DNA from: Flavobacteriaceae bacterium
GTDB taxonomy: Bacteria > Bacteroidota > Bacteroidia > Flavobacteriales > Flavobacteriaceae
Assembly (NCBI GenBank): GCA_024638165.1
Contig: JAHEKV010000001.1
Coordinates: 1-64,000, forward strand
Reading direction: 5' to 3'
DNA: 64,000 nucleotides
Shown here: positions 15,216 through 25,009 of the stretch, in pieces
How positions within the stretch are numbered: position 1 is the stretch's first letter
Layout of the letters: every line of letters starts with the position of its first letter
Translations under genes and position numbers: made by a program
Notes under the pieces: generated by a model
Seen by the model: the letters and a program-made list of their open reading frames with translations, nothing else
Databases searched by the model: none
What the model was told of the DNA's origin: nothing

Positions 15216-18017
15216 ATGGATAAATTTTCCTTTCTTAATGCGGCCCACACCACTTTGTTTGAGTCGCTTTATGAGCAATATCGAACTTCTCCAGACAGTG
15301 TGGAGCCTAGCTGGAAGGCATTCTTTCAAGGATTTGACTTCGGCGCAGAAAGCGTACTTGAAGATTGGGATCTCGAAGAACTTGCAGAGGGCCAGATAAG
15401 TAACGCTAAAAATGGAACTACTGCTGTCGTACCTGAATCGGTACAGAAAGAGTTTCAGGTAGTCAAGCTGATCAATGGTCATCGATCACGTGGACATTTA
15501 TTTACCAAGACCAACCCAGTTCGTGAGCGAAGAAAGTATACTCCTACTCTAGAGTTAGCTAATTTCGGATTGTCTGAATCAGACTTAGACACCACCTTTA
15601 ATGCCGGGGAAATTCTCGGAATTGGAGCCTCCTCACTGCGTTCAATCATCGATCATCTAGAACGTATTTATTGCGATTCTATCGGGGTGGAGTACATGTA
15701 CATCAGAACTCCTGAGCGTATTGAATGGATTCAAAACTATCTGAATCAAAATGACAACCGATCTCAATTTAGTCCTGAGAAGCAGCGTTATATTCTCGAA
15801 AAACTGAATCAAGCAGTTAGTTTCGAGAGTTTCTTACATACCAAATACGTCGGTCAAAAACGTTTCTCGCTAGAAGGAAATGAGTCCTTAATTCCTGCTT
15901 TAGATGCTATTATCGAGCATGCCGCAGATCAAGGGGTGAAGCAATTTGTTATGGGTATGGCCCACCGTGGTCGCCTTAACGTGCTGACCAATATTTTCGG
16001 GAAGTCACCAAAGGATATCTTTTCTGAATTTGATGGTAAAGACTATGAGGAAGCCATCTTTGATGGGGATGTAAAATATCACTTGGGATGGACTTCTAAA
16101 CGCGAAACCAACAATGGTCACATTGTAAATATGAATATCGCTCCAAACCCTTCACACCTTGAGACCGTAAATGGTATCGTTGAAGGAATCACTAGAGCGA
16201 AACAAGATAATGATCACCCGCTTAATCCTTCTGAGGTTTTACCCATTCTAATACACGGAGACGCTGCTGTAGCCGGACAAGGTGTCGTTTATGAGGTCGT
16301 TCAGATGGCCCGATTAGATGGGTACCAGACTGGAGGTACCATTCATATGGTGGTCAATAACCAAATCGGTTTTACTACCAACTATTTAGATGCACGTTCA
16401 TCTACCTATTGTACCGACGTGGCTAAAGTTACTTTGTCACCAGTACTTCATGTAAACGCAGATGATGTAGAGGCTGTGGTACATGCCTCCATCTTTGCGG
16501 TAGAATATCGAATGAGATACGCTCGTGATATTTTCATTGATTTATTGGGATATCGAAAGTATGGTCACAATGAGGGAGATGAGCCTAAGTTTACTCAGCC
16601 GTTGCTTTATAAGGCGATCGCTAAGCATAAAAACCCACGAGATATTTATGCGGAGCACCTGTTAGCTAGCGGAGTAATCGACTCCGACTATGTACGAGGA
16701 CTAGAGACTTCGTACAAGACGATGCTCGAAGAAGATTTGATCGATTCTCGTAAGATTGAGAAGACGGTAATTACGCCGTTTATGCAAGATGAATGGTCTG
16801 GTTTTTCAAAGCTCGCTACCTCTACAGAAATGATGGAGGCGATGGATACGAGTTATCCGATCGAGAAGCTAACCGCATTGGCTGAAAAAATCACAAGTAT
16901 CCCTTCAGATAAGAAGGCATTAAGAAAGATAGAGCGATTAATAGATGCTCGTAAAAAGATGTACTTCGAAGACAATAGCCTAGATTGGGCTATGGGGGAG
17001 CTTTTAGCGTATGCTTCACTGATTGAAGAGGGAAATAACATTCGACTTACTGGACAGGATGTGGAGCGAGGAACTTTCTCCCACCGCCATGCGGTAATCA
17101 AGACAGAATCGAACGAAGAAGAGGTTGTATTACTCAATCAGTTGGGAGAGCACCAAAACGGAAAACTTCACATTTATAACTCGCTACTTTCTGAGTATGC
17201 GGTTATGGCGTATGATTACGGTTATGCCATGTCTAGTCCGAAGACCTTGACGCTTTGGGAGGCTCAATTTGGAGACTTCTCTAACGGGGCGCAAATTGTT
17301 ATTGATCAATACTTGTCTTCGGCTGAAGATAAATGGAAGATGCAAAATGGATTAGTGCTACTTCTTCCTCATGGTTATGAGGGTCAAGGAGCCGAGCACT
17401 CCTCTGCTCGTATGGAGCGTTATCTGCAACTTTGTGCTAAGGATAATATGTATGTGGTTGATGTAACCACTCCTGCTAACCTTTTCCATGTTCTTCGAAG
17501 ACAGCAGAAGGCCTCATTCAGAAAACCTTTAGTCGTATTTACTCCTAAGAGCCTGCTTCGTCATCCGAAAGTAGTTTCAACGAAAGAAGAATTGGCTCAA
17601 GGTACGTTCATGCCTGTCATCACCGATCAGGATGTGAAGCCTAATAAAGCAAAAACATTGGTTCTTTGTACCGGTAAATTCTATTACGACTTATTGGCGT
17701 ACCGAGAGGAGACGGGAAGAGATGATGTGGCATTGGTTCGTTTAGAGCAATTGTTCCCGCTTCCTACCAAAGAGCTCGATGCGCTTTTAGAACAATATCA
17801 ATCGGTTGATGATGTGGTCTGGGCTCAAGAGGAACCCAGAAATATGGGTGCCTACGGACATCTATTGTTACATTATCCAGAAGCTCGCAACTTTAGAGTA
17901 GCGTCTCGAAGATTTTATGGAGCACCTGCAGCCGGTAGTGCAGTTCGTGCATCTCGACGCCACAAACAGGTAATCGAGTACGTATTTGATAAAACAAAAG
18001 ATAATTTCAACTTATAA
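15216..18017 (+). CDS. sucA: 2-oxoglutarate dehydrogenase E1 component
   Basis: E1 is the thiamine-diphosphate-dependent subunit that decarboxylates 2-oxoglutarate in the TCA cycle and loads succinyl onto the lipoyl group of E2. The start is placed at ATG 15216 (MDKFSFLNAAHTTLFESLYEQY, the usual Bacteroidota N-terminus) rather than at the in-frame TTG at 15204, giving 933 residues. Motifs are FVMGMAHRGRLNVLTN, HGDAAVAGQGVVYE (ThDP/Mg site) and MVVNNQIGFTT. The C-terminal transketolase-like part has LLLPHGYEGQGAEHSSAR. It is the first gene of an operon with sucB 15 bases downstream. Confidence 0.97.
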   Translation: MDKFSFLNAAHTTLFESLYEQYRTSPDSVEPSWKAFFQGFDFGAESVLEDWDLEELAEGQISNAKNGTTAVVPESVQKEFQVVKLINGHRSRGHLFTKTNPVRERRKYTPTLELANFGLSESDLDTTFNAGEILGIGASSLRSIIDHLERIYCDSIGVEYMYIRTPERIEWIQNYLNQNDNRSQFSPEKQRYILEKLNQAVSFESFLHTKYVGQKRFSLEGNESLIPALDAIIEHAADQGVKQFVMGMAHRGRLNVLTNIFGKSPKDIFSEFDGKDYEEAIFDGDVKYHLGWTSKRETNNGHIVNMNIAPNPSHLETVNGIVEGITRAKQDNDHPLNPSEVLPILIHGDAAVAGQGVVYEVVQMARLDGYQTGGTIHMVVNNQIGFTTNYLDARSSTYCTDVAKVTLSPVLHVNADDVEAVVHASIFAVEYRMRYARDIFIDLLGYRKYGHNEGDEPKFTQPLLYKAIAKHKNPRDIYAEHLLASGVIDSDYVRGLETSYKTMLEEDLIDSRKIEKTVITPFMQDEWSGFSKLATSTEMMEAMDTSYPIEKLTALAEKITSIPSDKKALRKIERLIDARKKMYFEDNSLDWAMGELLAYASLIEEGNNIRLTGQDVERGTFSHRHAVIKTESNEEEVVLLNQLGEHQNGKLHIYNSLLSEYAVMAYDYGYAMSSPKTLTLWEAQFGDFSNGAQIVIDQYLSSAEDKWKMQNGLVLLLPHGYEGQGAEHSSARMERYLQLCAKDNMYVVDVTTPANLFHVLRRQQKASFRKPLVVFTPKSLLRHPKVVSTKEELAQGTFMPVITDQDVKPNKAKTLVLCTGKFYYDLLAYREETGRDDVALVRLEQLFPLPTKELDALLEQYQSVDDVVWAQEEPRNMGAYGHLLLHYPEARNFRVASRRFYGAPAAGSAVRASRRHKQVIEYVFDKTKDNFNL

Positions 18018-18032
18018 CGATAAGTACATATC

Positions 18033-19253
18033 ATGATTCTAGAAATGAAAGTTCCCTCACCGGGAGAATCAATTACCGAAGTAGAAATCGCAACTTGGTT
18101 GGTTAGCGACGGTGATTACGTTGAAAAGGACCAGGCTATCGCTGAGGTAGATTCAGATAAAGCCACTTTAGAACTCCCAGCAGAAGCGAGTGGCATCATT
18201 ACTTTGAAAGCAGAAGAAGGTGACGCGGTTGCTGTTGGTCAAGTAGTGTGTTTGATCGACACATCGGCAGAGGCTCCTGAAGGAGGTTCTTCTAGTACTG
18301 CCAAAAGTGAGTCACCGGCACCTGCAGTTAAGGCTGAAACGCCTGCGGTTGCTCATTCAGAGAAGGCAACTTACGCAACAGGAACTCCTTCACCAGCGGC
18401 TGCAAAACTCATGAATGAAAAAGGGTTAACCGCTGATTCCATTTCGGGAACGGGAAGAGATGGAAGAATCACCAAAGAAGATGTATTAAATGCGACTCCT
18501 GCAATGGGAAGTTTTGCTCCGGGAGCAAACCGTTCAGAGACGAGAACCAAGCTCTCTATGCTTCGTCGTAAAGTGGCAGAACGATTAGTGTCGGCTAAGA
18601 ATGAAACGGCCATGCTTACTACCTTCAATGAAGTAGATATGAGCGCGGTCTTTGCCTTGAGAAAAGAGTATAAGGATGCGTTTAAGGATAAGCATGGGGT
18701 AGGACTAGGATTCATGTCTTTCTTTACTCTAGCTGTAATTAGAGCGCTGAAGCTTTTCCCAGCGGTGAATTCTATGATCGACGGAAAAGAAATGATCTCT
18801 TATGACTTCTGTGATATCAGTATTGCAGTCTCGGGACCTAAAGGTTTAATGGTTCCTGTAATTCGCAACGCGGAAGAATTGAGTTTTAGAGGTGTAGAAG
18901 AAGAGGTTAAGCGTTTGGCGCTTAGAGCTCGTGACGGCCTGATCACTGTTGATGAAATGACCGGAGGTACTTTTACCATTTCAAATGGTGGAGTATTTGG
19001 TTCAATGCTCAGTACACCAATTATCAACCCTCCACAAAGTGCGATTTTGGGTATGCATAATATCGTAGAACGCCCTGTCGTTAAAGATGGTGCGGTTGCC
19101 ATAGCTCCCATAATGTATTTAGCGCTTTCTTACGATCACCGAATTATCGATGGTAAAGAATCAGTTGGATTCCTCGTTGCTATAAAAGAAGCTATTGAAG
19201 ATCCTATTACTCATTTAATGGGTGAGGACGTGAAAAAAGCCCTTGAATTATAA
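18033..19253 (+). CDS. sucB: 2-oxoglutarate dehydrogenase E2, dihydrolipoamide succinyltransferase
   Basis: E2 is the core of the 2-oxoglutarate dehydrogenase complex; it transfers the succinyl group to CoA. It has a single lipoyl domain (1-76) with lipoylated K43 in VDSDKATLE, an Ala/Pro-rich linker, a peripheral-subunit-binding domain (about 117-152, [13 protein letters not shown]), and an acyltransferase domain ending in the active-site motif [15 protein letters not shown]. The 406-residue length is typical. The E3 subunit is not in the window. It abuts tatD with no intergenic base. Confidence 0.96.
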   Translation: MILEMKVPSPGESITEVEIATWLVSDGDYVEKDQAIAEVDSDKATLELPAEASGIITLKAEEGDAVAVGQVVCLIDTSAEAPEGGSSSTAKSESPAPAVKAETPAVAHSEKATYATGTPSPAAAKLMNEKGLTADSISGTGRDGRITKEDVLNATPAMGSFAPGANRSETRTKLSMLRRKVAERLVSAKNETAMLTTFNEVDMSAVFALRKEYKDAFKDKHGVGLGFMSFFTLAVIRALKLFPAVNSMIDGKEMISYDFCDISIAVSGPKGLMVPVIRNAEELSFRGVEEEVKRLALRARDGLITVDEMTGGTFTISNGGVFGSMLSTPIINPPQSAILGMHNIVERPVVKDGAVAIAPIMYLALSYDHRIIDGKESVGFLVAIKEAIEDPITHLMGEDVKKALEL

Positions 19254-20027
19254 ATGAATCTTACCGATACGCACATTCATCTTTATGCCGATGATTTTGC
19301 GCATGATTTGCCTACTCTTGTAGCTGAGGCCGAAAAGCGGGGAGTCACCCGCTTTTTTTTGCCGGCTATTGATTCCGAATTCTCAGCAGCGATGGATCAG
19401 GTTGCTGAGGCTTATCCGGATCGGGTGCATTTAATGGCTGGATTACATCCGACACACGTCAAAGAAAATGTAGAAACTGAACTACAACATGTTAAGGAAC
19501 GTCTAGATACTATTGACGCTGTTGCAGTGGGTGAAATTGGCATTGATCTCTATTGGGACGATAGCTTCAAAGAGGCCCAAATTGATGCTTTTGAGAAGCA
19601 GATGGTCTGGGCGAGTGAGCGCAACTTGCCAATTGTTATTCATTGCCGTGATGCTTTTGATGAAGTATTCGAGTCTGTTGAGCGAATTAAGAAGCAAGGT
19701 CACACTGTTACTGGTATTTTACATTGCTTCACGGGTAATCTCGAACAGGCTAAGCATGCAATATCCCTCGGTCTTCACCTGGGGATTGGTGGTGTCGCTA
19801 CCTTTAAAAATGGTAAAATTGACACCTTTTTATCACAAATAAGTCTAGAACATATAGTGCTGGAGACCGATGGGCCTTATCTCGCTCCTGTTCCGCACAG
19901 AGGAAAGCGAAATGAACCTGCCTATCTCAGACTTATCGCTGATCGAGTAGCGGCTATTTATCAGATTTCAACCGAAGAATTAGCAAAAATCACCTCCTCG
20001 AATTCAGTTCGTATCTTTAAAAGGTAA
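19254..20027 (+). CDS. tatD: TatD-family metal-dependent deoxyribonuclease
   Basis: This 257-residue TIM-barrel hydrolase begins with the metal-binding TDTHIHLY (HxH, about 4-11). AVGEIGIDLYW provides the bridging Glu, VIHCRDAFDE and ILHCFTGNLEQA supply histidines, and LETDGPYLAPVPHRGKRNEP is the C-terminal signature with the last Asp. TatD proteins are cytoplasmic 3'-5' exonucleases linked to DNA repair and turnover; the biological role in this phylum is not established. The ATG directly follows the sucB stop, and the gene shares one base with the next gene, so it belongs to the sucAB operon. Confidence 0.92.
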   Translation: MNLTDTHIHLYADDFAHDLPTLVAEAEKRGVTRFFLPAIDSEFSAAMDQVAEAYPDRVHLMAGLHPTHVKENVETELQHVKERLDTIDAVAVGEIGIDLYWDDSFKEAQIDAFEKQMVWASERNLPIVIHCRDAFDEVFESVERIKKQGHTVTGILHCFTGNLEQAKHAISLGLHLGIGGVATFKNGKIDTFLSQISLEHIVLETDGPYLAPVPHRGKRNEPAYLRLIADRVAAIYQISTEELAKITSSNSVRIFKR

Positions 20028-21058
20028 TGAGACCAAAGATTTTATTAGTCTACACGGGCGGCACCATAGGAATGCGAAAGCACCCAGAGACGGGTAGTCT
20101 TGCACCGTTAAATTTCGATCGTTTATTAGACCGGGTAGGAGAGCTACGTCAATTAGATTGTGATATTCAACATGTTAGTGTTGCCGCACCTAAAGACAGT
20201 TCAGAAATAGAAGCGGTAGATTGGATCGAAATTCGAGATTTGATTCTCAACAATGAAACTGATTACGATGGATTTGTAGTTCTTCATGGATCGGATACCA
20301 TGAGTTACTCAGCCTCAGCCTTAAGTTTTTTGCTCTTAGGTTTAAATAAACCGGTCATTTTTACGGGGTCTCAATTGCCTATAGGGGATCTTAGAACCGA
20401 CGCGAAGGAGAATTTAATTACTTCTGTACAAATAGCCAGTCTCAGGACGGCTAATAATGAACCTGTACTAAAGGAAGTGGGATTGTATTTCGAATACAAA
20501 TTATATCGAGCGAATCGAAGTATCAAGTTAAGTGCTGAGCATTTCGAGGCTTTTAGTTCTCCAAATATGCAGCCCTTAATTACTGCTGGGGTACATCTTG
20601 ATTATGACACTCGAAATTTCATCAAAACAAAAGCTATTCCGGGTATTCGCGCACTAGCTCACATTCCTGCGTCTGTATACCTATTAAAGTTGCATCCGAA
20701 TATGTCCGAATGGGCTTTTCGCTTAGTTGAGCAAGCAGAGGGTATTAAAACCGTTGTACTTGAAACCTTTGGTGCAGGCAATGCTATGAAGTCTAAGGAG
20801 CTCGTTCGAATGCTTCAATTTTGTCAAGAGAAGGGGATTACTGTAATTAATTGTACCCAATGCGCTAAAGGCTCTGTCTCTATGGGTATGTATGAGGCAA
20901 GCAGCGATTTTAAAAAGTTTGGGGTTCTTGACGGAGGAGATATGACCACCGAAGCCACGCTTGCTAAGGCGATGGTTTTAGGTGCTCTAAATTTGGAGGT
21001 AGTAGATTTTAGAAAAACACTCATTTCTCCATTATGTGGTGAAATTTCTAGAAATTAA
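20027..21058 (+). CDS. ansA: type I (cytoplasmic) L-asparaginase
   Basis: This 343-residue enzyme deamidates asparagine to aspartate and ammonia. Active-site threonines lie in the two family signatures: VYTGGTIGM at residues 7-15 and GFVVLHGSDTMSYSASALSF near residue 85. FTGSQLPIGDLRTDAKEN follows, with the conserved Asp and Lys. There is no signal peptide, so this is the cytoplasmic type I form. It is the last gene of the sucA-sucB-tatD-ansA run and starts on the last base of the tatD stop. No obvious terminator follows in the 116 bases before exbB. Confidence 0.93.
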   Translation: MRPKILLVYTGGTIGMRKHPETGSLAPLNFDRLLDRVGELRQLDCDIQHVSVAAPKDSSEIEAVDWIEIRDLILNNETDYDGFVVLHGSDTMSYSASALSFLLLGLNKPVIFTGSQLPIGDLRTDAKENLITSVQIASLRTANNEPVLKEVGLYFEYKLYRANRSIKLSAEHFEAFSSPNMQPLITAGVHLDYDTRNFIKTKAIPGIRALAHIPASVYLLKLHPNMSEWAFRLVEQAEGIKTVVLETFGAGNAMKSKELVRMLQFCQEKGITVINCTQCAKGSVSMGMYEASSDFKKFGVLDGGDMTTEATLAKAMVLGALNLEVVDFRKTLISPLCGEISRN

Positions 21059-21174
21059 CGCATCCAATTTTTTTACGTCTGTTATTTTTTGTTTCTTGGT
21101 CACCGCTTCTAAAAAGAGCAATACATTATTTTTTATCTTTAACTCGTTAACTAACAAATTTTAAGTCAAAAAAA

Positions 21175-21903
21175 ATGAAAAAAATATCGTTGACCTTAGC
21201 TACTGCTGGAATGTTCATCTTAGGTTCAGCTTCAGCTTCTGCAGCTGTCCTACAAGAAGAGGCTGCTGCTTCTAAAGGATTTACTCAAGTACTTAAAGAG
21301 CAGTTTATTCAAGGAGGTCCTGCCTTCATGGGTATCGTACTTCTTTGTCTTATTTTAGGACTTGCTGTTGCCATCGAGCGTATCATTTACCTAAATATGG
21401 CTACCACTAACACTTCTGCACTAAAGGAGAGTGTTGAGGCGGCTTTAGCTTCAGGTGGAGTTGAAGAGGCAAAAAATGTTTGCCGTGAGACTGCTGGTCC
21501 TGTTGCTTCAATTTACTACCAAGGTTTAGAGCGTTCAGGCGAAGGTCTTGAGGCTGCTGAGAAAGCAGTTGTTTCTTACGGAGGTGTTCAAATGGGACAA
21601 CTAGAGAAAAATGTTTCTTGGTTATCACTTTTCATCGCTATCGCACCGATGCTTGGATTCATGGGTACGGTAATCGGTATGATTCAGGCCTTCCAAAAGA
21701 TTGCTGCTGTAGGTAACCTATCGGCTTCACTTATTGCAGGTGATATCCAGGTAGCACTTTTAACTACCGTATTCGGTCTTATTACTGCGATTATCCTTCA
21801 GATTTTCTACAACTACATTATTGCAAAAATTGATGCGATTGTAAATGATATGGAAGATTCTTCTATCTCATTAATCGACATGCTTGCCGCTTCTAAGAAG
21901 TAA
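21175..21903 (+). CDS. exbB: MotA/TolQ/ExbB proton-channel family protein
   Basis: This is an inner-membrane proton-channel subunit that, with ExbD, converts proton motive force into work for TonB-type transport. It has 242 residues: an N-terminal hydrophobic segment resembling a signal peptide (about 1-24), a membrane helix around 45-68 (GIVLLCLILGLAVAIERI), and a second pair of helices around 145-205 containing SLFIAIAPMLGFMGTVIGM and LLTTVFGLITAIILQ, the family's conserved pore region. It heads a four-gene run with a small membrane protein and two ExbD proteins. No TonB is adjacent. In this phylum such sets serve TonB-dependent uptake; a motility role is not supported here. Confidence 0.9.
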   Translation: MKKISLTLATAGMFILGSASASAAVLQEEAAASKGFTQVLKEQFIQGGPAFMGIVLLCLILGLAVAIERIIYLNMATTNTSALKESVEAALASGGVEEAKNVCRETAGPVASIYYQGLERSGEGLEAAEKAVVSYGGVQMGQLEKNVSWLSLFIAIAPMLGFMGTVIGMIQAFQKIAAVGNLSASLIAGDIQVALLTTVFGLITAIILQIFYNYIIAKIDAIVNDMEDSSISLIDMLAASKK

Positions 21904-21930
21904 TTTGTAGAACGTATAAAATCTTAAGTC

Positions 21931-22377
21931 ATGCAAAAAATCATTAAAATAGTTCTAATCGTCCTAGGGGTACTTTCAGCGATTCTATGGTACAGCCTAC
22001 CAGCTTCGGATATGCCGCCAAGCCAGGCGATTGAGAGCCTTCCAATGGATCTTATGTTTAAGATCGTATTCCTATTACTGTTAATTGCTACTGCTGCTTC
22101 TGTATTCTTTGGATTGAAGAAGACGTTTACTTCAGAAGGTGGTCTTAAGCGAGTTCTAAAAACTCTTGCTTTCGCAGGAGTGCTTACACTTGTCGGTTAC
22201 CTAACGGCAGGTGGAGAAGAAGCTGTTGTTGAGGCAGTTCAAACAGAAAGAGGATTAACTACAACCGTGGGTACGGTAAAAACTATTGGTACACTGCTAA
22301 ACATCTTCTTCGGAATGGTGCTTATCGCGATTGTACTTATGGTAATTCCTAGCCTAAAGCGTTTAACCGGAAGATAA
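21931..22377 (+). CDS. conserved four-helix membrane protein of unknown function in the exbB-exbD cluster
   Basis: This 148-residue protein has four predicted membrane segments, roughly 4-22, 43-62, 77-93 and 118-140, joined by short loops. A small acidic loop (GGEEAVVEAVQTERG) lies between the third and fourth helices. I recognise no named domain. Its place between exbB (28 bases upstream) and exbD (13 bases downstream) points to a role with the ExbB/ExbD proton channel, perhaps as an accessory or assembly subunit; this is inference from position only. The encoded composition matches its neighbours. Confidence 0.75.
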   Translation: MQKIIKIVLIVLGVLSAILWYSLPASDMPPSQAIESLPMDLMFKIVFLLLLIATAASVFFGLKKTFTSEGGLKRVLKTLAFAGVLTLVGYLTAGGEEAVVEAVQTERGLTTTVGTVKTIGTLLNIFFGMVLIAIVLMVIPSLKRLTGR

Positions 22378-22389
22378 AAATTCAGAGAT

Positions 22390-23010
22390 ATGCCAAGAAG
22401 AAAAGGAGCACCAGAGGTGAATGCCGGCTCTATGGCGGATATCGCATTCTTGCTACTCATCTTTTTCCTAGTAACTACTACTATTGAAACAGATGCTGGA
22501 CTCGACCGAATGCTTCCGCCGATTGAACCGCCCGATACCGATGTTGTAATTAAGCAAAAGAATATCTTCACCGTAAGTATCAATAAGTCTGGTCAACTTT
22601 TAGTTGAAGAAGAACTTATGAATCTCGAAGGTCTTAGAGATGCTGCTATTGCATTCTTAGATAATGGTGGAGCACCTGCAGGTTCACCAGAGTACTGTAA
22701 TTATTGTCAAGGAAAGCGTGATGCATCTTCATCAGATAATCCGCAAAAAGCGATTATCTCTTTGAAGAACGATCGTGAAACAGCCTACAAGACTTACATT
22801 ACTGTTCAAAATGAATTAGTTGGTGCTTATAATGACCTTAGAAACCGTGAGTCTCGACGTTTATACAACAGAGACTTTACAGAGATGGAGAGTGAATATC
22901 TAAATCCTGAAACCCCTACTAGTGTTCGTGACGAACTTAAAGAGAAGGTTCAGCGTATTCAAGAGCTATTCCCTCAAAAACTATCTGAGGCTGAAACGAG
23001 TAAAATTTAA
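22390..23010 (+). CDS. exbD: ExbD/TolR-family biopolymer transport protein (first copy)
   Basis: This 206-residue protein has a short cytoplasmic N-terminus, a single membrane helix and a periplasmic domain. The key sequence is NAGSMADIAFLLLIFFLVTT (about 12-31), where the conserved Asp of the ExbD/TolR helix (ADIAF) carries protons. The periplasmic part is longer than in classic ExbD (about 140 residues). It contains a CNYC pair (about 97-100) and a charged, probably helical segment rich in Arg and Glu (about 140-206). It works with the ExbB upstream and the second ExbD downstream. Confidence 0.88.
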   Translation: MPRRKGAPEVNAGSMADIAFLLLIFFLVTTTIETDAGLDRMLPPIEPPDTDVVIKQKNIFTVSINKSGQLLVEEELMNLEGLRDAAIAFLDNGGAPAGSPEYCNYCQGKRDASSSDNPQKAIISLKNDRETAYKTYITVQNELVGAYNDLRNRESRRLYNRDFTEMESEYLNPETPTSVRDELKEKVQRIQELFPQKLSEAETSKI

Positions 23011-23028
23011 TTTTAAGAATTAGAGATC

Positions 23029-23511
23029 ATGTCAAAATTTGCCAAGAAAAAAGACGGGGATTTGCCAGCGGTATCGACAGCTTCGCTTCCTGATATCGTA
23101 TTCATGCTACTCTTTTTCTTTATGACGGTAACTACAATGAAGGATAGCTCACTATTTGTAGAGAATGTTCTTCCTAATGCCGATCAGATTAAGAAACTCG
23201 AGAAAAAGGACCGTGTGATTTATATCTATGCTGGTAAGCCAACCCAAGAGTATGTAAAGACTTTTGGAGAGGAGCCTAAGATTCAGTTGAACGATAAGTT
23301 CGCGAATGTTAGTGAGGTAGGTTCTTATGTTTTAGCAGAAAGAGCTACTAAACCACAAGAACTTCAGAATGTACTTACAACAGCTCTAAAAGTTGATAAG
23401 AATGCCTCTATGGGTATTGTTATGGATATTAAGCAAGAGCTTAGAAAAGTAAATGCACTGAAAGTAAACTATACTACTTATGAGGGTAATGCCTTCAACA
23501 ATATTCAGTAG
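23029..23511 (+). CDS. exbD: ExbD/TolR-family biopolymer transport protein (second copy)
   Basis: This 160-residue second ExbD-type protein has a Lys-rich N-terminus, the membrane helix ASLPDIVFMLLFFFMTVTT (about 18-36) with the conserved proton-carrying Asp, and a periplasmic domain of about 120 residues. Two different ExbD proteins behind one ExbB is common in Bacteroidota and suggests a mixed ExbD pair in the complex. It is the last gene of the cluster. A strong terminator follows, shared with the convergent rpoN gene. Confidence 0.88.
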   Translation: MSKFAKKKDGDLPAVSTASLPDIVFMLLFFFMTVTTMKDSSLFVENVLPNADQIKKLEKKDRVIYIYAGKPTQEYVKTFGEEPKIQLNDKFANVSEVGSYVLAERATKPQELQNVLTTALKVDKNASMGIVMDIKQELRKVNALKVNYTTYEGNAFNNIQ

Positions 23512-23531
23512 AAAGTTTTCTGATAGTATTT

Positions 23532-23559
23532 AAAAAGGCCTCCATTGGGGGCCTTTTTT
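23532..23559. terminator. bidirectional intrinsic terminator between the exb cluster and rpoN
   Basis: The arms AAAAAGGCCTCC (23532-23543) and GGGGGCCTTTTT (23547-23558) form a 12-bp stem with a three-base loop, with T and A tracts on either side, so it can work in both directions. The rpoN stop codon is at 23561, immediately next to it. Confidence 0.85.
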
Positions 23560-23560
23560 A

Positions 23561-25006
23561 TTATAAGCTTTTTCTCAATCGGGCAACGGGTAGGTCGAGT
23601 TGCTCACGATATTTCGCAACAGTTCGTCGAGCTACCTTATATCCTTTTTCTTTCAGTAGCTTGCCTAATTTCTCATCGGTGAGGGGCTTACTTTTGTCTT
23701 CTGATTCGATCAGTTCTCTTAGAATCGATTTAATTTCTCTGGTGGATACGCTCTCACCCTCTTCATTCGTCATTGCCTCAGAGAAGTAACTTTTAACTAG
23801 TTGAGTCCCGTACGGAGTGTCTATGTACTTGCTGTTCGCTACCCGTGATATGGTTGAAATATCGAGATCTGTCAGCTCTGCAATATCTCTTAAAATCATC
23901 GGCTTTAAATCTCTTTCATCTCCACTTAAAAAGTAAGCCGTTTGGTAATTAACAATTGCCTGAAGGGTTACAATAAGGGTTTGTTGTCGTTGTCTTATCG
24001 CATCAATGAACCATTTCGCTGCATCTAATTTTTGTTTTACAAACTGTACGGCCTCCTTTTGCGCTGTATTACTGCCTCCTTGTTTATAGGTCTCAAAAAG
24101 TTCTTTATAAGAACGGGAGAGGTGAAGCTCTGGTGCATTTCTTGCGTTGAGTTGTAAGTCGATTTGATCGTCTTCAATCCCTAAAATAAAGTCGGGTACA
24201 ATTTGGCGGTTCATTCGAAGTCCTGTTGAAAAACCGCCTCCGGGTTTAGGATTAAGTCTTTCAATTTTTGAAATCGCTGTTTTTAAAGCGTCTTCTTCGA
24301 TTTTGTGCTTTTGTAGGATTTTGTCAAAATGCTTTTTAGAAAACAGGTCGAAACTTTCGACGATGATTTCGATAGCCAAATCACGCGAGGTACTTTTTGT
24401 TTGACGTTTTAATTGTAGGCTAAGGCATTCTGATATATCTCTTGCTCCGATTCCTGCTGGGTCTAGTTGTTGGACCGTAACAAGGGCCTCTTTAAGTTGG
24501 TCTTCATTTATGAATAGACCCACGCTAAATGCGAGGTCGTCGATAATATCTTCTAAAGGTCTTCGGAGGTAACCACTTTCATCGAGACTTCCGATCAGAT
24601 ATTCTGCGATTAGATATTGCTCAGGCTCCAGATTATAGGTGGATAGCTGCTCGATCAAATAGCCATAGAAGGTTTGCCCTGCAGCATAGGGTGTTTGATT
24701 TTCATCTTCAACTGGAGAACTTGATAGACTCGTTTTATAATCTGGGGTATCGTCATCACTAAGATACTCTTCAATGTTGATTTCCTCAGATTGATTTTCT
24801 TCGGTCGATTCAAATTCGTCATTTGTTTCGATTTCGAAGGGGTCTTCAGATTCTTCCTTGCCTGTTTCTAAGGCAGGGTTTTCTTCAATCTCTTGCTTAA
24901 TACGTTCCTCAAATGCTTGAGTGGGCAGCTGAATTAACTTCATCAGCTGAATCTGCTGTGGTGACAGCTTTTGACTTAGCTTTAATTGAAGGTGCTGCTT
25001 TAACAT
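23561..25006 (-). CDS. rpoN: RNA polymerase sigma-54 factor
   Basis: Sigma-54 directs RNA polymerase to -24/-12 promoters that need enhancer-binding activators. The 481-residue protein has region I at the N-terminus (LKLSQKLSPQQIQLMKLIQLP, Gln/Leu-rich), an acidic region II (about 45-95), the core-binding domain, and the C-terminal RpoN box as ARRTVAKYRE near residue 460. It starts 3 bases after the asnS stop and is probably co-transcribed with it. No enhancer-binding protein is encoded in the window, and I did not identify a -24/-12 promoter. Confidence 0.96.
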   Translation of the reverse strand: MLKQHLQLKLSQKLSPQQIQLMKLIQLPTQAFEERIKQEIEENPALETGKEESEDPFEIETNDEFESTEENQSEEINIEEYLSDDDTPDYKTSLSSSPVEDENQTPYAAGQTFYGYLIEQLSTYNLEPEQYLIAEYLIGSLDESGYLRRPLEDIIDDLAFSVGLFINEDQLKEALVTVQQLDPAGIGARDISECLSLQLKRQTKSTSRDLAIEIIVESFDLFSKKHFDKILQKHKIEEDALKTAISKIERLNPKPGGGFSTGLRMNRQIVPDFILGIEDDQIDLQLNARNAPELHLSRSYKELFETYKQGGSNTAQKEAVQFVKQKLDAAKWFIDAIRQRQQTLIVTLQAIVNYQTAYFLSGDERDLKPMILRDIAELTDLDISTISRVANSKYIDTPYGTQLVKSYFSEAMTNEEGESVSTREIKSILRELIESEDKSKPLTDEKLGKLLKEKGYKVARRTVAKYREQLDLPVARLRKSL

Positions 25007-25009
25007 GTG

